Assembly: GCF_016862195.1 (NCBI RefSeq)
Contig: NZ_BOMM01000069.1
Span: forward strand, 1-64,000
Length of the DNA: 64,000 bases
Direction of reading: 5' to 3'
Source of the DNA: Paractinoplanes ferrugineus
Lineage (GTDB): Bacteria; Actinomycetota; Actinomycetes; Mycobacteriales; Micromonosporaceae
The position numbers and the translations under genes are program-made. This document shows, one piece after another, positions 27,337-35,772 of this stretch (positions within the stretch are counted from its first letter, which is position 1; every line of letters starts with the position of its first letter). The notes beneath the pieces are model-generated. The model did not search any database. It had not been told where the DNA came from and saw nothing but the letters and a program-made list of their open reading frames with translations.

Positions 27337-29451
27337 TTATTTCACTCCGGCCATGTCCATGCCGCGCAGTTCCTTCTTGAGCTCGGACATCTCGTCGCGG
27401 ATGCGGGCGGCCAGCTCGAACTGCAGCTCGCGGGCGGCGGCCAGCATCTGGTCGCTGAGGTCCTGGATGAGCTGGGCCAGTTCGGCGCGGGCCATGCCTT
27501 CGCGGGCCGGGGCGTTGGAGGCGCGGGCCTTCGACCTGGTCTCGGGCACGGGGGCCTTGCCGCGGGAGATCTGCCGGCCGCCGCCGCCGACCATCGGGCC
27601 GACGGTGGCCTCGGTGTCCTCGGCCTCACGGTAGATGTCGTCGAGGATGTCGTGGATCTTCTTGCGCAGGGCCTGCGGGGTGATGCCGTTGGCCTCGTTG
27701 TGGGCGACCTGCTTGGCCCGGCGCCGGTCGGTCTCGTCGATCGCGTCGCGCATCGACGGGGTGATCTTGTCGGCGTACATGTGGACCTCGCCGGACACGT
27801 TTCGCGCCGCGCGGCCGATGGTCTGGATGAGCGACCGGCCGCTGCGCAGGAAGCCCTCCTTGTCGGCGTCGAGGATGGCGACCAGCGACACCTCGGGCAG
27901 GTCGAGGCCCTCCCGCAACAGGTTGATGCCGACCAGTACGTCGTAATCGCCCTTGCGCAGTTCCTTCAACAACTCGACCCGGCGCAGGGTGTCCACCTCG
28001 GAGTGCAGATAGCGCACCCGGATGCCGTTCTCCAGGAGGTAGTCGGTGAGGTCCTCGGACATCTTCTTGGTGAGCGTCGTGACCAGCACCCGCTCGTCGC
28101 GCTCGGTGCGCAACCGGATCTCGTGCATGAGGTCGTCGATCTGGCCCTTGGTCGGCTTGACCACCACCTCGGGGTCGATCAGACCGGTGGGCCGGATCAC
28201 CTGCTCGACGAACTCGCCCTGGGCCTGCTGCATCTCCCACGGGCCGGGGGTCGCCGACAGGAACACCATCTGGCCGACCCGCTCGAGGAACTCGTCGAAG
28301 CGCAGCGGCCGGTTGTCGGCGGCGCTGGGCAGCCGGAAGCCGTGCTCGATGAGGATGCGCTTGCGGGAGGCATCCCCCTCGTACATCCCGCCGATCTGCG
28401 GGATCGTCACGTGCGACTCGTCGATGACGGTGATGAAGTCGTCGGGGAAATAGTCGAGCAGGGTGTACGACGGTTCGCCGGGCGAGCGGCCGTCCATGTG
28501 CATCGAATAGTTCTCGATGCCGTTGCAGAAGCCGACCTGACGCATCATCTCGATGTCATAGGTCGTGCGCATGCGCAGCCGCTGCGCCTCGAGCAGCTTG
28601 CCCTGCCGGTCGAGTTCGGCGAGCCGCTCCTCCAGCTCGGCCTCGATGCCCCGGATCGCCCGTTCCATGCGCTCGGCGCCGGCCACGTAGTGCGTCGCCG
28701 GGAAGATGATCAGCTCGTCGACCTCGCGGACCACGTCACCGGTGAGCGGGTGGAGGTAGTAGAGCTTCTCGATCTCGTCGCCGAACAGCTCGACCCGGAT
28801 GGCCAGCTCCTCGTACGCCGGGATGATCTCCAGGGTGTCTCCCCGGACCCGGAACGTGCCGCGCTGGAAGGCCATGTCGTTGCGGGCGTACTGGATGTCG
28901 ACCAGGCGGCGCAGCAGCTTGTCGCGGTCGGTCTCCTCGCCGACCTTGAGCTTGACCGCGGTCTCCACGTATTCCTGCGGGGTGCCCAGGCCGTAGATCG
29001 CGCTCACCGTGGCCACCACGACCACGTCACGGCGGGTCAGCAGCGACATGGTCGCCGAGTGCCGCAGCCGCTCGACCTCCTCGTTGACCGACGAGTCCTT
29101 CTCGATGTAGGTGTCGGACTGCGCGATGTAGGCCTCTGGCTGGTAATAGTCGTAGTAGCTGACGAAGTATTCGACCGCGTTGTTGGGCAGCAGCTCACGG
29201 AACTCCTTGGCGAGCTGCGCGCACAGGGTCTTGTTGGGGGCGAGCACGAGCGCGGGCCGCTGCAGCCGCTCGATCAGCCACGCGGTGGTCGCACTCTTGC
29301 CGGTGCCGGTCGCGCCGAGCAGCACCGTGTGGCGGTCGCCCTGGCGCACCCGGCGCTCCAGCTGATCGATGGCCGCGGGCTGGTCACCGGCGGGCTGAAA
29401 CTCGCTGATGACCTCGAAACGGTTCTCCAGCAGGGGGATGTCGAACGCCAT
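27337..29451 (-). CDS. uvrB: UvrB, excinuclease ABC subunit B
   Basis: UvrB is the helicase-like core of nucleotide excision repair. The 704-residue protein shows Walker A GATGTGKS (near residue 36), the damage-gripping beta-hairpin SYYDYYQPEAY, the DEAH-type box IDESH, helicase motifs V and VI (GINLLREGLDLPEVS and QTIGRAARN) and a C-terminal UVR domain that meets UvrC. The frame is open upstream, but ATG 29451 begins the conserved MAFDIPLLENRFEV, and a promoter ends 7 nt before it, so the mRNA is probably leaderless. Confidence 0.97.
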   Translation of the reverse strand: MAFDIPLLENRFEVISEFQPAGDQPAAIDQLERRVRQGDRHTVLLGATGTGKSATTAWLIERLQRPALVLAPNKTLCAQLAKEFRELLPNNAVEYFVSYYDYYQPEAYIAQSDTYIEKDSSVNEEVERLRHSATMSLLTRRDVVVVATVSAIYGLGTPQEYVETAVKLKVGEETDRDKLLRRLVDIQYARNDMAFQRGTFRVRGDTLEIIPAYEELAIRVELFGDEIEKLYYLHPLTGDVVREVDELIIFPATHYVAGAERMERAIRGIEAELEERLAELDRQGKLLEAQRLRMRTTYDIEMMRQVGFCNGIENYSMHMDGRSPGEPSYTLLDYFPDDFITVIDESHVTIPQIGGMYEGDASRKRILIEHGFRLPSAADNRPLRFDEFLERVGQMVFLSATPGPWEMQQAQGEFVEQVIRPTGLIDPEVVVKPTKGQIDDLMHEIRLRTERDERVLVTTLTKKMSEDLTDYLLENGIRVRYLHSEVDTLRRVELLKELRKGDYDVLVGINLLREGLDLPEVSLVAILDADKEGFLRSGRSLIQTIGRAARNVSGEVHMYADKITPSMRDAIDETDRRRAKQVAHNEANGITPQALRKKIHDILDDIYREAEDTEATVGPMVGGGGRQISRGKAPVPETRSKARASNAPAREGMARAELAQLIQDLSDQMLAAARELQFELAARIRDEMSELKKELRGMDMAGVK

Positions 29452-29458
29452 GGGGACA

Positions 29459-29481
29459 ACCGTACGTCGGGGGTATGACAA
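29459..29481 (-). promoter_or_regulatory. DNA-damage (PafBC-type) promoter of uvrB
   Basis: On the minus strand this reads TTGTCATAC, 8 nt, TACGGT, and then 7 nt to the ATG. The upstream half is identical to that of uvrA, 19 kb away. Confidence 0.75.
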
Positions 29482-29750
29482 GTTCTGGCCGACGCCGTGC
29501 GCAGGGTGCACATTCGGCTGCGACGAACGCCATTGGCAGCGCTTGCACGCCTCGCCTAGCCTGTTCGGGTAGGCCGCTCGCGGCGGCCGACCGGCTCGAT
29601 GACAGGCCACCAAAACGGCTTGTCCGGCCGGCCCACGGTCGATGCGCCCCGGCATTCCGGCGCGCGCACCCGTGGTGGTCGCGCATTGCGCTGACCAGCC
29701 GCCGCGAGCGCCCTTCCAACGGCGGCAGGACCGGCAGAACGAGCACGGAG

Positions 29751-30935
29751 CTACGGGGTGGGCCGCCACCCGGTGGCCTCGGCCCAGTCGTCGGCGGCTT
29801 GCGCCTCCTCGTCGAACCACGGCTCCTTGGCTTCGCCGTAAGCGATGCGGTCACTGTGCGACGCCGCCCAGCACGCCTTGGCCGCCGCGTAGGCCTCGCG
29901 GGCCGCCGGCACGGCGCGCAGGTGGTCGCGCATCAGCAGGGCGAACCGCCAGCCCGGCGACCCCGCCACCCGTACGTGCAGGTGGACCGGCCGGCCGGGG
30001 TCGGCGGTGCCGTGCATCCGTTTGGGCCAGGTGCGGCCGGGCAGGCCGCGGGCGTTGTCGGTCCAGTCGCCGGGGCGGCGGGGGAAACCGGCCTGGGTGA
30101 GCCGGTCGGCGAGCGCGTCGGCCTCGTCGAGGGTGGGTACCGCCAGCATGAGATCGATGATGTCCTTGGCCGGCAGCCCGGGGACCGCGGTCGAGCCGAT
30201 GTGCGTCACCGGTGCTCCGTCGCCGAGCGCGTGCCGGATGCGGGCGATCAGCCGGGCGGCCTGGGCCGGCCAGGCCGGGTCGGGCTCGACGACGCGCAGC
30301 TCGGGGCCGAGGCGGGCGGCGGTGCCGTGCCGCAGATGCTCCTCGAACGGGCGCAGCCGGTCGCGGACCAGCGCGTCGACCCGCACGTGCAGGTCGTCGA
30401 GGGTCCCGTCGTTGACCAGTAGCACGTCGGCGGCGGCCCGGCGCTGCTCGTCGCCGGCCTGGGCGGAGATGCGCGCGACGGCCTGCTCGGCGGTCATCCC
30501 CCGGGTCTCGACCAGGCGGCGGATGCGCACGTCACGGTCGGTCTCGACGACGATGACGAGGTGGAACGACGACGCCTGACCGGTCTCCACGAGCAGGGGG
30601 ATGTCGTTGACGACGACGGCGTCGAGCGGGGCGGCGTGGGCCAGCTCCACGGCCCGGGTGCGTACCCGGGGATGAATGATCTTCTCGAGCCGGCGGCGGG
30701 CCTCGTCGTCGCCGAAGATCTTCGCCCCCAGCGCCGGCCGGTCGAGCGCGCCCTCGGCGGTGAGCACCCCGGGGCCGAAGGCGTCGACGACGGCCGCGAG
30801 CCCGGCCGTGCCCGGTTCCACCACCTCGCGGGCCAGCACGTCGGAGTCGATGAGCACGGCGCCGTTGTCCACGAGGCGTTTCGCGACCGCGCTCTTGCCC
30901 GCGCCGATCCCGCCGGTAAGTCCCACCCTCAGCAC
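29751..30935 (-). CDS. coaE: CoaE-GrpB fusion: dephospho-CoA kinase with UPF0157 domain
   Basis: Residues 1-195 are dephospho-CoA kinase, the last step of CoA synthesis: P-loop GLTGGIGAGKS (6-16), DSDVLAREVV, and the LID-region segment RLVETRGMT. Residues 215-394 are a GrpB/UPF0157 domain of the nucleotidyltransferase fold (VTHIGSTAVPGLPAKDIIDLM, then KRMHG). The fusion is known in actinobacteria, where the second domain has been called a folding accessory domain; its reaction is unknown. The GTG start follows TATCCT by 6 nt, so the mRNA looks leaderless and independent of rpsA. Confidence 0.94.
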   Translation of the reverse strand: MLRVGLTGGIGAGKSAVAKRLVDNGAVLIDSDVLAREVVEPGTAGLAAVVDAFGPGVLTAEGALDRPALGAKIFGDDEARRRLEKIIHPRVRTRAVELAHAAPLDAVVVNDIPLLVETGQASSFHLVIVVETDRDVRIRRLVETRGMTAEQAVARISAQAGDEQRRAAADVLLVNDGTLDDLHVRVDALVRDRLRPFEEHLRHGTAARLGPELRVVEPDPAWPAQAARLIARIRHALGDGAPVTHIGSTAVPGLPAKDIIDLMLAVPTLDEADALADRLTQAGFPRRPGDWTDNARGLPGRTWPKRMHGTADPGRPVHLHVRVAGSPGWRFALLMRDHLRAVPAAREAYAAAKACWAASHSDRIAYGEAKEPWFDEEAQAADDWAEATGWRPTP

Positions 30936-30941
30936 GGGATC

Positions 30942-30947
30942 AGGATA
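30942..30947 (-). promoter_or_regulatory. -10 element for leaderless coaE mRNA (TATCCT)
   Basis: TATCCT on the minus strand ends 6 nt before the GTG at 30935, immediately after the rpsA terminator. Confidence 0.5.
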
Positions 30948-30951
30948 TGGC

Positions 30952-30989
30952 GAAAGGGCCGCCCCGACCGAAGTCGGGACGGCCCTTTC
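30952..30989 (-). terminator. rpsA terminator
   Basis: A 17-position stem (30952-30968 with 30973-30989) has one C-A mismatch and a 4-nt loop. It lies between the rpsA stop and the coaE start and should end the rpsA transcript. Confidence 0.85.
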
Positions 30990-31006
30990 GCGGAAAGGCT
31001 AGTGCC

Positions 31007-32515
31007 TCAGTTCTTGCCGCCGGCGAGCTTCTCGCGCAGAGCGGCGAGGGCCTCGTCGGTGGCCAGGGTGCCGGCCGGCTCCTCGGCGGCGCGCGCCGGG
31101 GCCGGCGAGCTCGACGAGGAGGTGGTGCCGGTGGGCGCACCGGCCGCCGCGGGCGGGGCCGGGTTGAGCGCGGCCTCGGCGTCGGCCTCGCGGGACAGCT
31201 GCACCTGCTTGGTGTGGGCCTCCCAGCGCTCGCGGGCGTCGGCGTACTGCTTCTCCCACGTCTCGCGCTGCTTGTCGAAGCCCTCGAGCCACTCGCCCGT
31301 CTCCGGGTCGAAGCCCTCCGGGTAGATGTAGTTGCCCTCGTTGTCGTACGTGGCGGCCATGCCGTACAGCGTCGGGTCGAAGTGCTCCTCGCCCTCGACG
31401 AAGTTCTCGTTGGCCTGCTTGAGCGACAGCGAGATGCGACGACGCTCGAGGTCGATGTCGATGACCTTGACCAGGACGTCGGAACCCACCTGGACGACCT
31501 GCTCGGGCAGCTCGACGTGCCGCTCGGCCAGCTCGGAGATGTGCACCAGGCCCTCGATGCCGTCGTCGACGCGGACGAACGCACCGAACGGGACCAGCTT
31601 GGTGACCTTGCCCGGCACGATCTGGTTGATCGCGTGGGTGCGGGCGAACTGACGCCACGGGTCTTCCTGGGTCGCCTTCAGCGACAGCGAGACGCGCTCG
31701 CGGTCCAGGTCGACGTCGAGAACCTCGACCTCGACCTCCTGGCCGACCTCGACAACCTCGGACGGGTGGTCGATGTGCTTCCAGGAGAGCTCGGAGACGT
31801 GCACCAGACCGTCGACGCCGCCGAGGTCGACGAACGCGCCGAAGTTGACGATCGAGGACACGACGCCCTTGCGGACCTGGCCCTTCTGCAGCTTGTTGAG
31901 GAACTCGGTGCGAACCTCGGACTGCGTCTGCTCCAGCCAGGCACGGCGGGACAGGACCACGTTGTTGCGGTTCTTGTCCAGCTCGATGATCTTGGCCTCG
32001 AGCTCACGGCCCACGTAGGGCTGGAGGTCGCGCACGCGACGCATCTCGACCAGCGAGGCCGGGAGGAAGCCGCGGAGACCGATATCGAGGATGAGGCCAC
32101 CCTTGACGACCTCGATGACGGAGCCGCGAACGACGCCGTCGTCCTCCTTGATCTTCTCGATCGTGCCCCAGGCGCGCTCGTACTGCGCGCGCTTCTTGGA
32201 CAGGATCAGGCGGCCTTCCTTGTCCTCCTTGGTGAGAACAAGAGCCTCGATGTGGTCACCGACCGACACCACTTCCGCGGGGTCCACGTCATGCTTGATC
32301 GACAACTCACGCGAGGGGATCACGCCCTCGGTTTTGTAGCCGATGTCGAGCAGGACCTCGTCCCGATCGACCTTGACGACGGTGCCTTCGACAATGTCGC
32401 CGTCGTTGAAGTACTTGATGGTCTCGTCGATGGCGGCGAGGAACGCTTCCTCGGACCCGAGATCGTCGACGGTGACCTTGTTGGCGCTCGAGGTGGCCTC
32501 GATGCTGCTCGTCAT
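31007..32515 (-). CDS. rpsA: Ribosomal protein S1
   Basis: The 502-residue protein contains four S1 RNA-binding domains (about residues 37-105, 123-190, 208-277 and 294-364). The third and fourth carry clear VKGVVSSIVNFGAFVDLG-type and KVTKLVPFGAFVRV cores. An acidic/Ala-rich tail follows. Actinobacterial S1 has four domains rather than the six of E. coli, so the length is normal. It recruits mRNA to the 30S subunit. The start is ATG 32515; the open frame above it is not conserved. Confidence 0.96.
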   Translation of the reverse strand: MTSSIEATSSANKVTVDDLGSEEAFLAAIDETIKYFNDGDIVEGTVVKVDRDEVLLDIGYKTEGVIPSRELSIKHDVDPAEVVSVGDHIEALVLTKEDKEGRLILSKKRAQYERAWGTIEKIKEDDGVVRGSVIEVVKGGLILDIGLRGFLPASLVEMRRVRDLQPYVGRELEAKIIELDKNRNNVVLSRRAWLEQTQSEVRTEFLNKLQKGQVRKGVVSSIVNFGAFVDLGGVDGLVHVSELSWKHIDHPSEVVEVGQEVEVEVLDVDLDRERVSLSLKATQEDPWRQFARTHAINQIVPGKVTKLVPFGAFVRVDDGIEGLVHISELAERHVELPEQVVQVGSDVLVKVIDIDLERRRISLSLKQANENFVEGEEHFDPTLYGMAATYDNEGNYIYPEGFDPETGEWLEGFDKQRETWEKQYADARERWEAHTKQVQLSREADAEAALNPAPPAAAGAPTGTTSSSSSPAPARAAEEPAGTLATDEALAALREKLAGGKN

Positions 32516-32672
32516 GTGGACAGTTGCTCCGAACGGATGGTGTCGTGGTGTCTCTCGCGTCCCGCGGAACTGCCGGCGGGCACGACACAAACCGAATTAG
32601 TCGATCATGTCGCGACCGACGACCACGGAGCCTGCTCCCTGCCGAGGCACACGATCCGCGAGCGCATCGACT

Positions 32673-32703
32673 AGCTTACCGTGCGCATTACCACAGGTTG
32701 CAA
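32673..32703 (-). promoter_or_regulatory. Putative rpsA promoter
   Basis: On the minus strand TTGCAA (32698-32703), a 19-nt spacer and TAAGCT (32673-32678) would start transcription about 150 nt before rpsA. This leaves a long leader, as is common for S1 genes. Confidence 0.45.
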
Positions 32704-32792
32704 GCCCTCCTGACGACGGCGGCACATTGTTCGGGGGAAACCTCGTAGCATGCCCGTTATGTGCCGAATCGGGACGGCGCCACGCGCTGCCG

Positions 32793-32798
32793 TACCGT
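32793..32798 (+). promoter_or_regulatory. -10 element for leaderless methyltransferase mRNA (TACCGT)
   Basis: TACCGT ends 6 nt before GTG 32805 and fixes the start within a longer open frame. Confidence 0.5.
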
Positions 32799-32804
32799 TG
32801 CGGC

Positions 32805-33632
32805 GTGATCGAGACCCCACCCCCGAACCGCCGCGAGATCACCGACGACGAGAGCCGGGTCGCCAGCCGCTCGTGGTGGGATCTGGACGCCGACGAATAC
32901 CAGTCCGAGCACGGCCGCTTCCTGGGCGATCTCGACTTCGTGTGGTGCCCGGAGGGCCTGCGGGAGGCGGACGCGGGGCTGTTGGGCGAGGTCAAGGGCA
33001 AGCGGGTGCTGGAGCTGGGGGCCGGCGCCGCGGCCGGCGCGCGGTGGCTCGACGCGCAGGGCGCGGACGTCGTCGCGATGGATCTCTCGGCGGGCATGTT
33101 GCGGCACGCGCGGGCCGGGGCCGAGCGATCAGGTGTACGGGTACCGCTGCTGCAAGCCGACGCGCTGGCCCTGCCGTTCGCGGACAGCGTATTCGACATC
33201 GTGTGCACCGCCTTCGGGGCGATCCCGTTCGTGGCCGACTCCGGCGCCGCGATGCGGGAGGTGGCCCGTGTCCTGCGTCCGGGGGGTACCTGGGCCTTCT
33301 CCATCACCCACCCGATGCGCTGGATCTTCTGGGACGAACCCGACGAGACCGGTCTGATCGCCCGGAACTCGTACTTCGACCGGACCCCGTACGTGGAGAT
33401 CGGCGACGACGGCGTGCCCACCTACGTCGAGCAGCACCGCACCCTCGGCGATCGGATCCGCGAGCTGGTGGCGGCCGGTTTCGTGCTGCGCGACCTGGTC
33501 GAGCCCGAGTGGCCGGCGGACCACGACCAGGTCTGGGGCCAGTGGAGCCCGCTGCGGGGCCGGCTCTTCCCCGGCACCGCCATCTTCGTCGCCGACCTGC
33601 CCGCGCCGCCGCCCGCCGCCACGCGGCACTGA
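32805..33632 (+). CDS. Class I SAM-dependent methyltransferase
   Basis: The 275-residue protein has the Rossmann SAM site VLELGAGAAAGARWL (near residue 66), the acidic loop VVAMDLSAGML, the motif-II-like QADALALPFADSVFD, and VLRPGGTWAFS. This is the UbiE/Methyltransf_11 pattern. The C-terminus is Trp-rich (WPADHDQVWGQWSPLRG), which resembles a subset of actinobacterial small-molecule methyltransferases. The substrate is unknown. It is divergent from rpsA, as I recall for the equivalent gene in related genomes. Confidence 0.85.
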   Translation: MIETPPPNRREITDDESRVASRSWWDLDADEYQSEHGRFLGDLDFVWCPEGLREADAGLLGEVKGKRVLELGAGAAAGARWLDAQGADVVAMDLSAGMLRHARAGAERSGVRVPLLQADALALPFADSVFDIVCTAFGAIPFVADSGAAMREVARVLRPGGTWAFSITHPMRWIFWDEPDETGLIARNSYFDRTPYVEIGDDGVPTYVEQHRTLGDRIRELVAAGFVLRDLVEPEWPADHDQVWGQWSPLRGRLFPGTAIFVADLPAPPPAATRH

Positions 33633-33634
33633 CC

Positions 33635-33682
33635 GGCCATCGCCTCGCGGCACCGGCAGGCCATCGCCTCGCGGCACCGGCC
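33635..33682. repeat. 24-bp direct repeat, two copies
   Basis: Two head-to-tail 24-bp units at 33635-33658 and 33659-33682 differ only at the last base. They fill the gap between the methyltransferase stop and the opposing ArsR gene. Confidence 0.85.
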
Positions 33683-33690
33683 GGCCGGGG

Positions 33691-34047
33691 TCAGATGAAC
33701 GTGCCGGCGTCCAGCAGGGCGGCCAGCACGGTCAGGCCGGCCGGGATCAGCCGGTAGTAGACCCAGGTGCCGCGCCGGTCGCTGTCGACCAGCCCGGCCT
33801 CGCGCAGCACCCGCAGGTGATGCGAGATCGTCGGGCCGGTGAGATGGAACTCGCCGGTCAGGTCGCAGACGCACACCTCGCCGCCGCCCGCCGAGGCGAT
33901 CATGGAGAGCAGCCGCAGCCGCACCGGGTCACCGAGCGCCTTGAACATCGGAGCGAACCGGCTCGCCTGCGTTGCATTCATCGGAGCGTGCGCCAGCGGC
34001 GCACCCTCGGCCGCCATCGCGGTCTCGTCGATCGATTCGCTCAACAT
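33691..34047 (-). CDS. ArsR/SmtB-family regulator with CVC metalloid motif
   Basis: The 118-residue winged-helix protein has GDPVRLRLLSMIAS, then EVCVCDLTGEFHLTGPTISHHLRVLREAGLV. The Cys-Val-Cys at the start of the DNA-binding helix pair is the As(III)/Sb(III) site of classic ArsR repressors. No arsenate reductase, Acr3 or arsenite ATPase gene lies nearby, so the regulator is an orphan in this window. ATG 34047 is taken as the start; the upstream part of the open frame is not family-like. Confidence 0.88.
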   Translation of the reverse strand: MLSESIDETAMAAEGAPLAHAPMNATQASRFAPMFKALGDPVRLRLLSMIASAGGGEVCVCDLTGEFHLTGPTISHHLRVLREAGLVDSDRRGTWVYYRLIPAGLTVLAALLDAGTFI

Positions 34048-34216
34048 CCTCTGTCCCCGTCCACGACCCCACCACTGGCCAGCAGCCGCCGCGCCGAACA
34101 TTACCGCCCCGCGCCATTGATCGTCACCGCCTGTCCTACGGCTTGTCGGTGCGATCCGGCAATGGTGCGGCGGCAACACTCAGGACTTTGTCCGCTGCCG
34201 TACAGCCGCCGTCGAG

Positions 34217-35749
34217 CTACGGCACGGTCGTGGCGGTCCGGACCACCTCCGGTTGCCGGGTCACCTGGACCACGTGGGCGATCGCCCGCGCGACCCGATC
34301 CCGCCGGCTCGCCGCCCGGATGCGTCTGTGCAGCTCGACCCAGAGCTCCGGAGCCCCGGCGCCGAGCGCGGCCGCCAGCCAGCCGTGGGACAGCGCGCCA
34401 CCCAGCGCGGCTCCCCCGGTCACCAGGCCGGTACGCAGGAAGCCGCCCTCCGTCTCGATCGTCACCACGCCCGCGAGGGCCGACGCGACCAGCCGGATGT
34501 GCCGTTCGAGCGGCCGCAGGTGATTCCCGTCCAGGCCGCCCGGCACCGCCCGCAACTCGGCCGAGCCGCGCTGGAAGTCGGCCGTGCCGCGCAGCTCCAG
34601 CAGCACCCGGAACGCGTCCTCGATCCGCTCGCGCATCGCGCCGAAGGTGGCCAGGACGTCGGCCGGGGGCGCGTCCGCACCGTTGCGCACGACCAGGTCG
34701 AAGGTCGGCGGCAGGCCGGGCTCGGCGCCGGGCCCGGGCTCGCCCCGGCCGACCCGGTAGAAGGCCAGCGCGACCTCCTGGGCGAGGGTGGCCCGGGCCA
34801 GCGCGTCTGCCCCGCCGGCCGAGGCCACGCTCGTCGAGAAGGCGCTGGACGCGACCCCGGCCGAGCCCGCCAGCCGGGCGTTGTAGAGGGTGTCGACGCA
34901 CTCCCGCACCATCCGCAGGGTGTCCGGGCCGCCCACGATCACCTCGGCCGGGCGGCCGTCCGGGTCACCCGGCCACGGATGGCCGCTGTGCACGTGGCTG
35001 CGCACCCGGAAGACGTCCGGGGCGCCCGACCGCACCAGGGCGCTCACCGCGTCGATGAGGTCCGGGAAGCCGTCCCGCCGATCGAGGCCGGTGGCCGACA
35101 GCACCCGCCGGACGGCCGACGCGGGATCGGCCAGTGCGGGCATGGCGGTCTCGAGCGAGGGGAAGTCGTCGGCCGCGGCGTCGGCGCTCCGGCTGCCGGC
35201 CAGCTCGGTCCAGACCCGGCGGAACGGCGTCCGGATCTCCGGCGGCGCGAGCCCGATCATCGGTTCGCTGTCGCCGGCCAGCAGTCGCCGCGCCGCGCCG
35301 GCCGCCGCGCCGCTGCCCGCCCGGTCGGCGCCGTAGTCGAGCAGCGAACTGACGAACCCGCCGTCCCGGGTGTCCATCCGCGTCAGCATCGCCGCCGTGG
35401 CGTGCCGGTAGCTGGGCTGGCGGTACAGGTGCAGCCGGATCGGCAGGGCCACCACGCCGGGCTTGCGGCGGAACAGGTCGTCGCGGGCGGCGACGAGGAC
35501 GTCGGCCACCTTCAGGAAGGCGAGCGAGTCGAACGCGTACGACTGGGGTACGACGATGTCGCGGCCGAGCGCCAGGGTCACGAGCACGTCGGCGAACGCC
35601 TGCAGGGACTCCTCCTGCCGGACGAACGGGCCGGTGGCGTCGCGCCCGGTCCGGATGGAGTCGAACGACTCGATGAACTGACCATCATTTACCGACAATG
35701 TGGACAACCTCGATCTTCGCGGCCGGGCCTTGGCCTCGACAGTAGGCAA
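34217..35749 (-). CDS. Unrecognised protein of about 500 residues
   Basis: I do not recognise a family. The frame encodes up to 510 residues, rich in Ala, Arg, Val and Leu, without Cys, signal peptide or clear membrane helices. One Gly/Ala-rich hydrophobic stretch (TGGAALGGALSHGWLAA, near residue 445) is present. Coding bias is that of a normal gene. The start is uncertain: TTG 35749 is the first, and a second TTG near 35693, with an AGG tract upstream, may be the true one. It is divergent from the Nudix gene across a short region, so the two may share control. Confidence 0.7.
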   Translation of the reverse strand: MPTVEAKARPRRSRLSTLSVNDGQFIESFDSIRTGRDATGPFVRQEESLQAFADVLVTLALGRDIVVPQSYAFDSLAFLKVADVLVAARDDLFRRKPGVVALPIRLHLYRQPSYRHATAAMLTRMDTRDGGFVSSLLDYGADRAGSGAAAGAARRLLAGDSEPMIGLAPPEIRTPFRRVWTELAGSRSADAAADDFPSLETAMPALADPASAVRRVLSATGLDRRDGFPDLIDAVSALVRSGAPDVFRVRSHVHSGHPWPGDPDGRPAEVIVGGPDTLRMVRECVDTLYNARLAGSAGVASSAFSTSVASAGGADALARATLAQEVALAFYRVGRGEPGPGAEPGLPPTFDLVVRNGADAPPADVLATFGAMRERIEDAFRVLLELRGTADFQRGSAELRAVPGGLDGNHLRPLERHIRLVASALAGVVTIETEGGFLRTGLVTGGAALGGALSHGWLAAALGAGAPELWVELHRRIRAASRRDRVARAIAHVVQVTRQPEVVRTATTVP

Positions 35750-35772
35750 CGCGATCTACGAAGGAGTGATGG

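Noticed and set aside
27000..29500. LexA-type SOS box at uvrB
   Set aside because: No GAAC-N4-GTTC-like palindrome is visible upstream of uvrB; the TGTCATAC-N8-TACGGT promoter explains damage control better.
29452..29750. Additional gene between uvrB and coaE
   Set aside because: The region holds the uvrB promoter and shadow frames only; no start with ribosome-binding site or -10 spacing fits a conserved frame.
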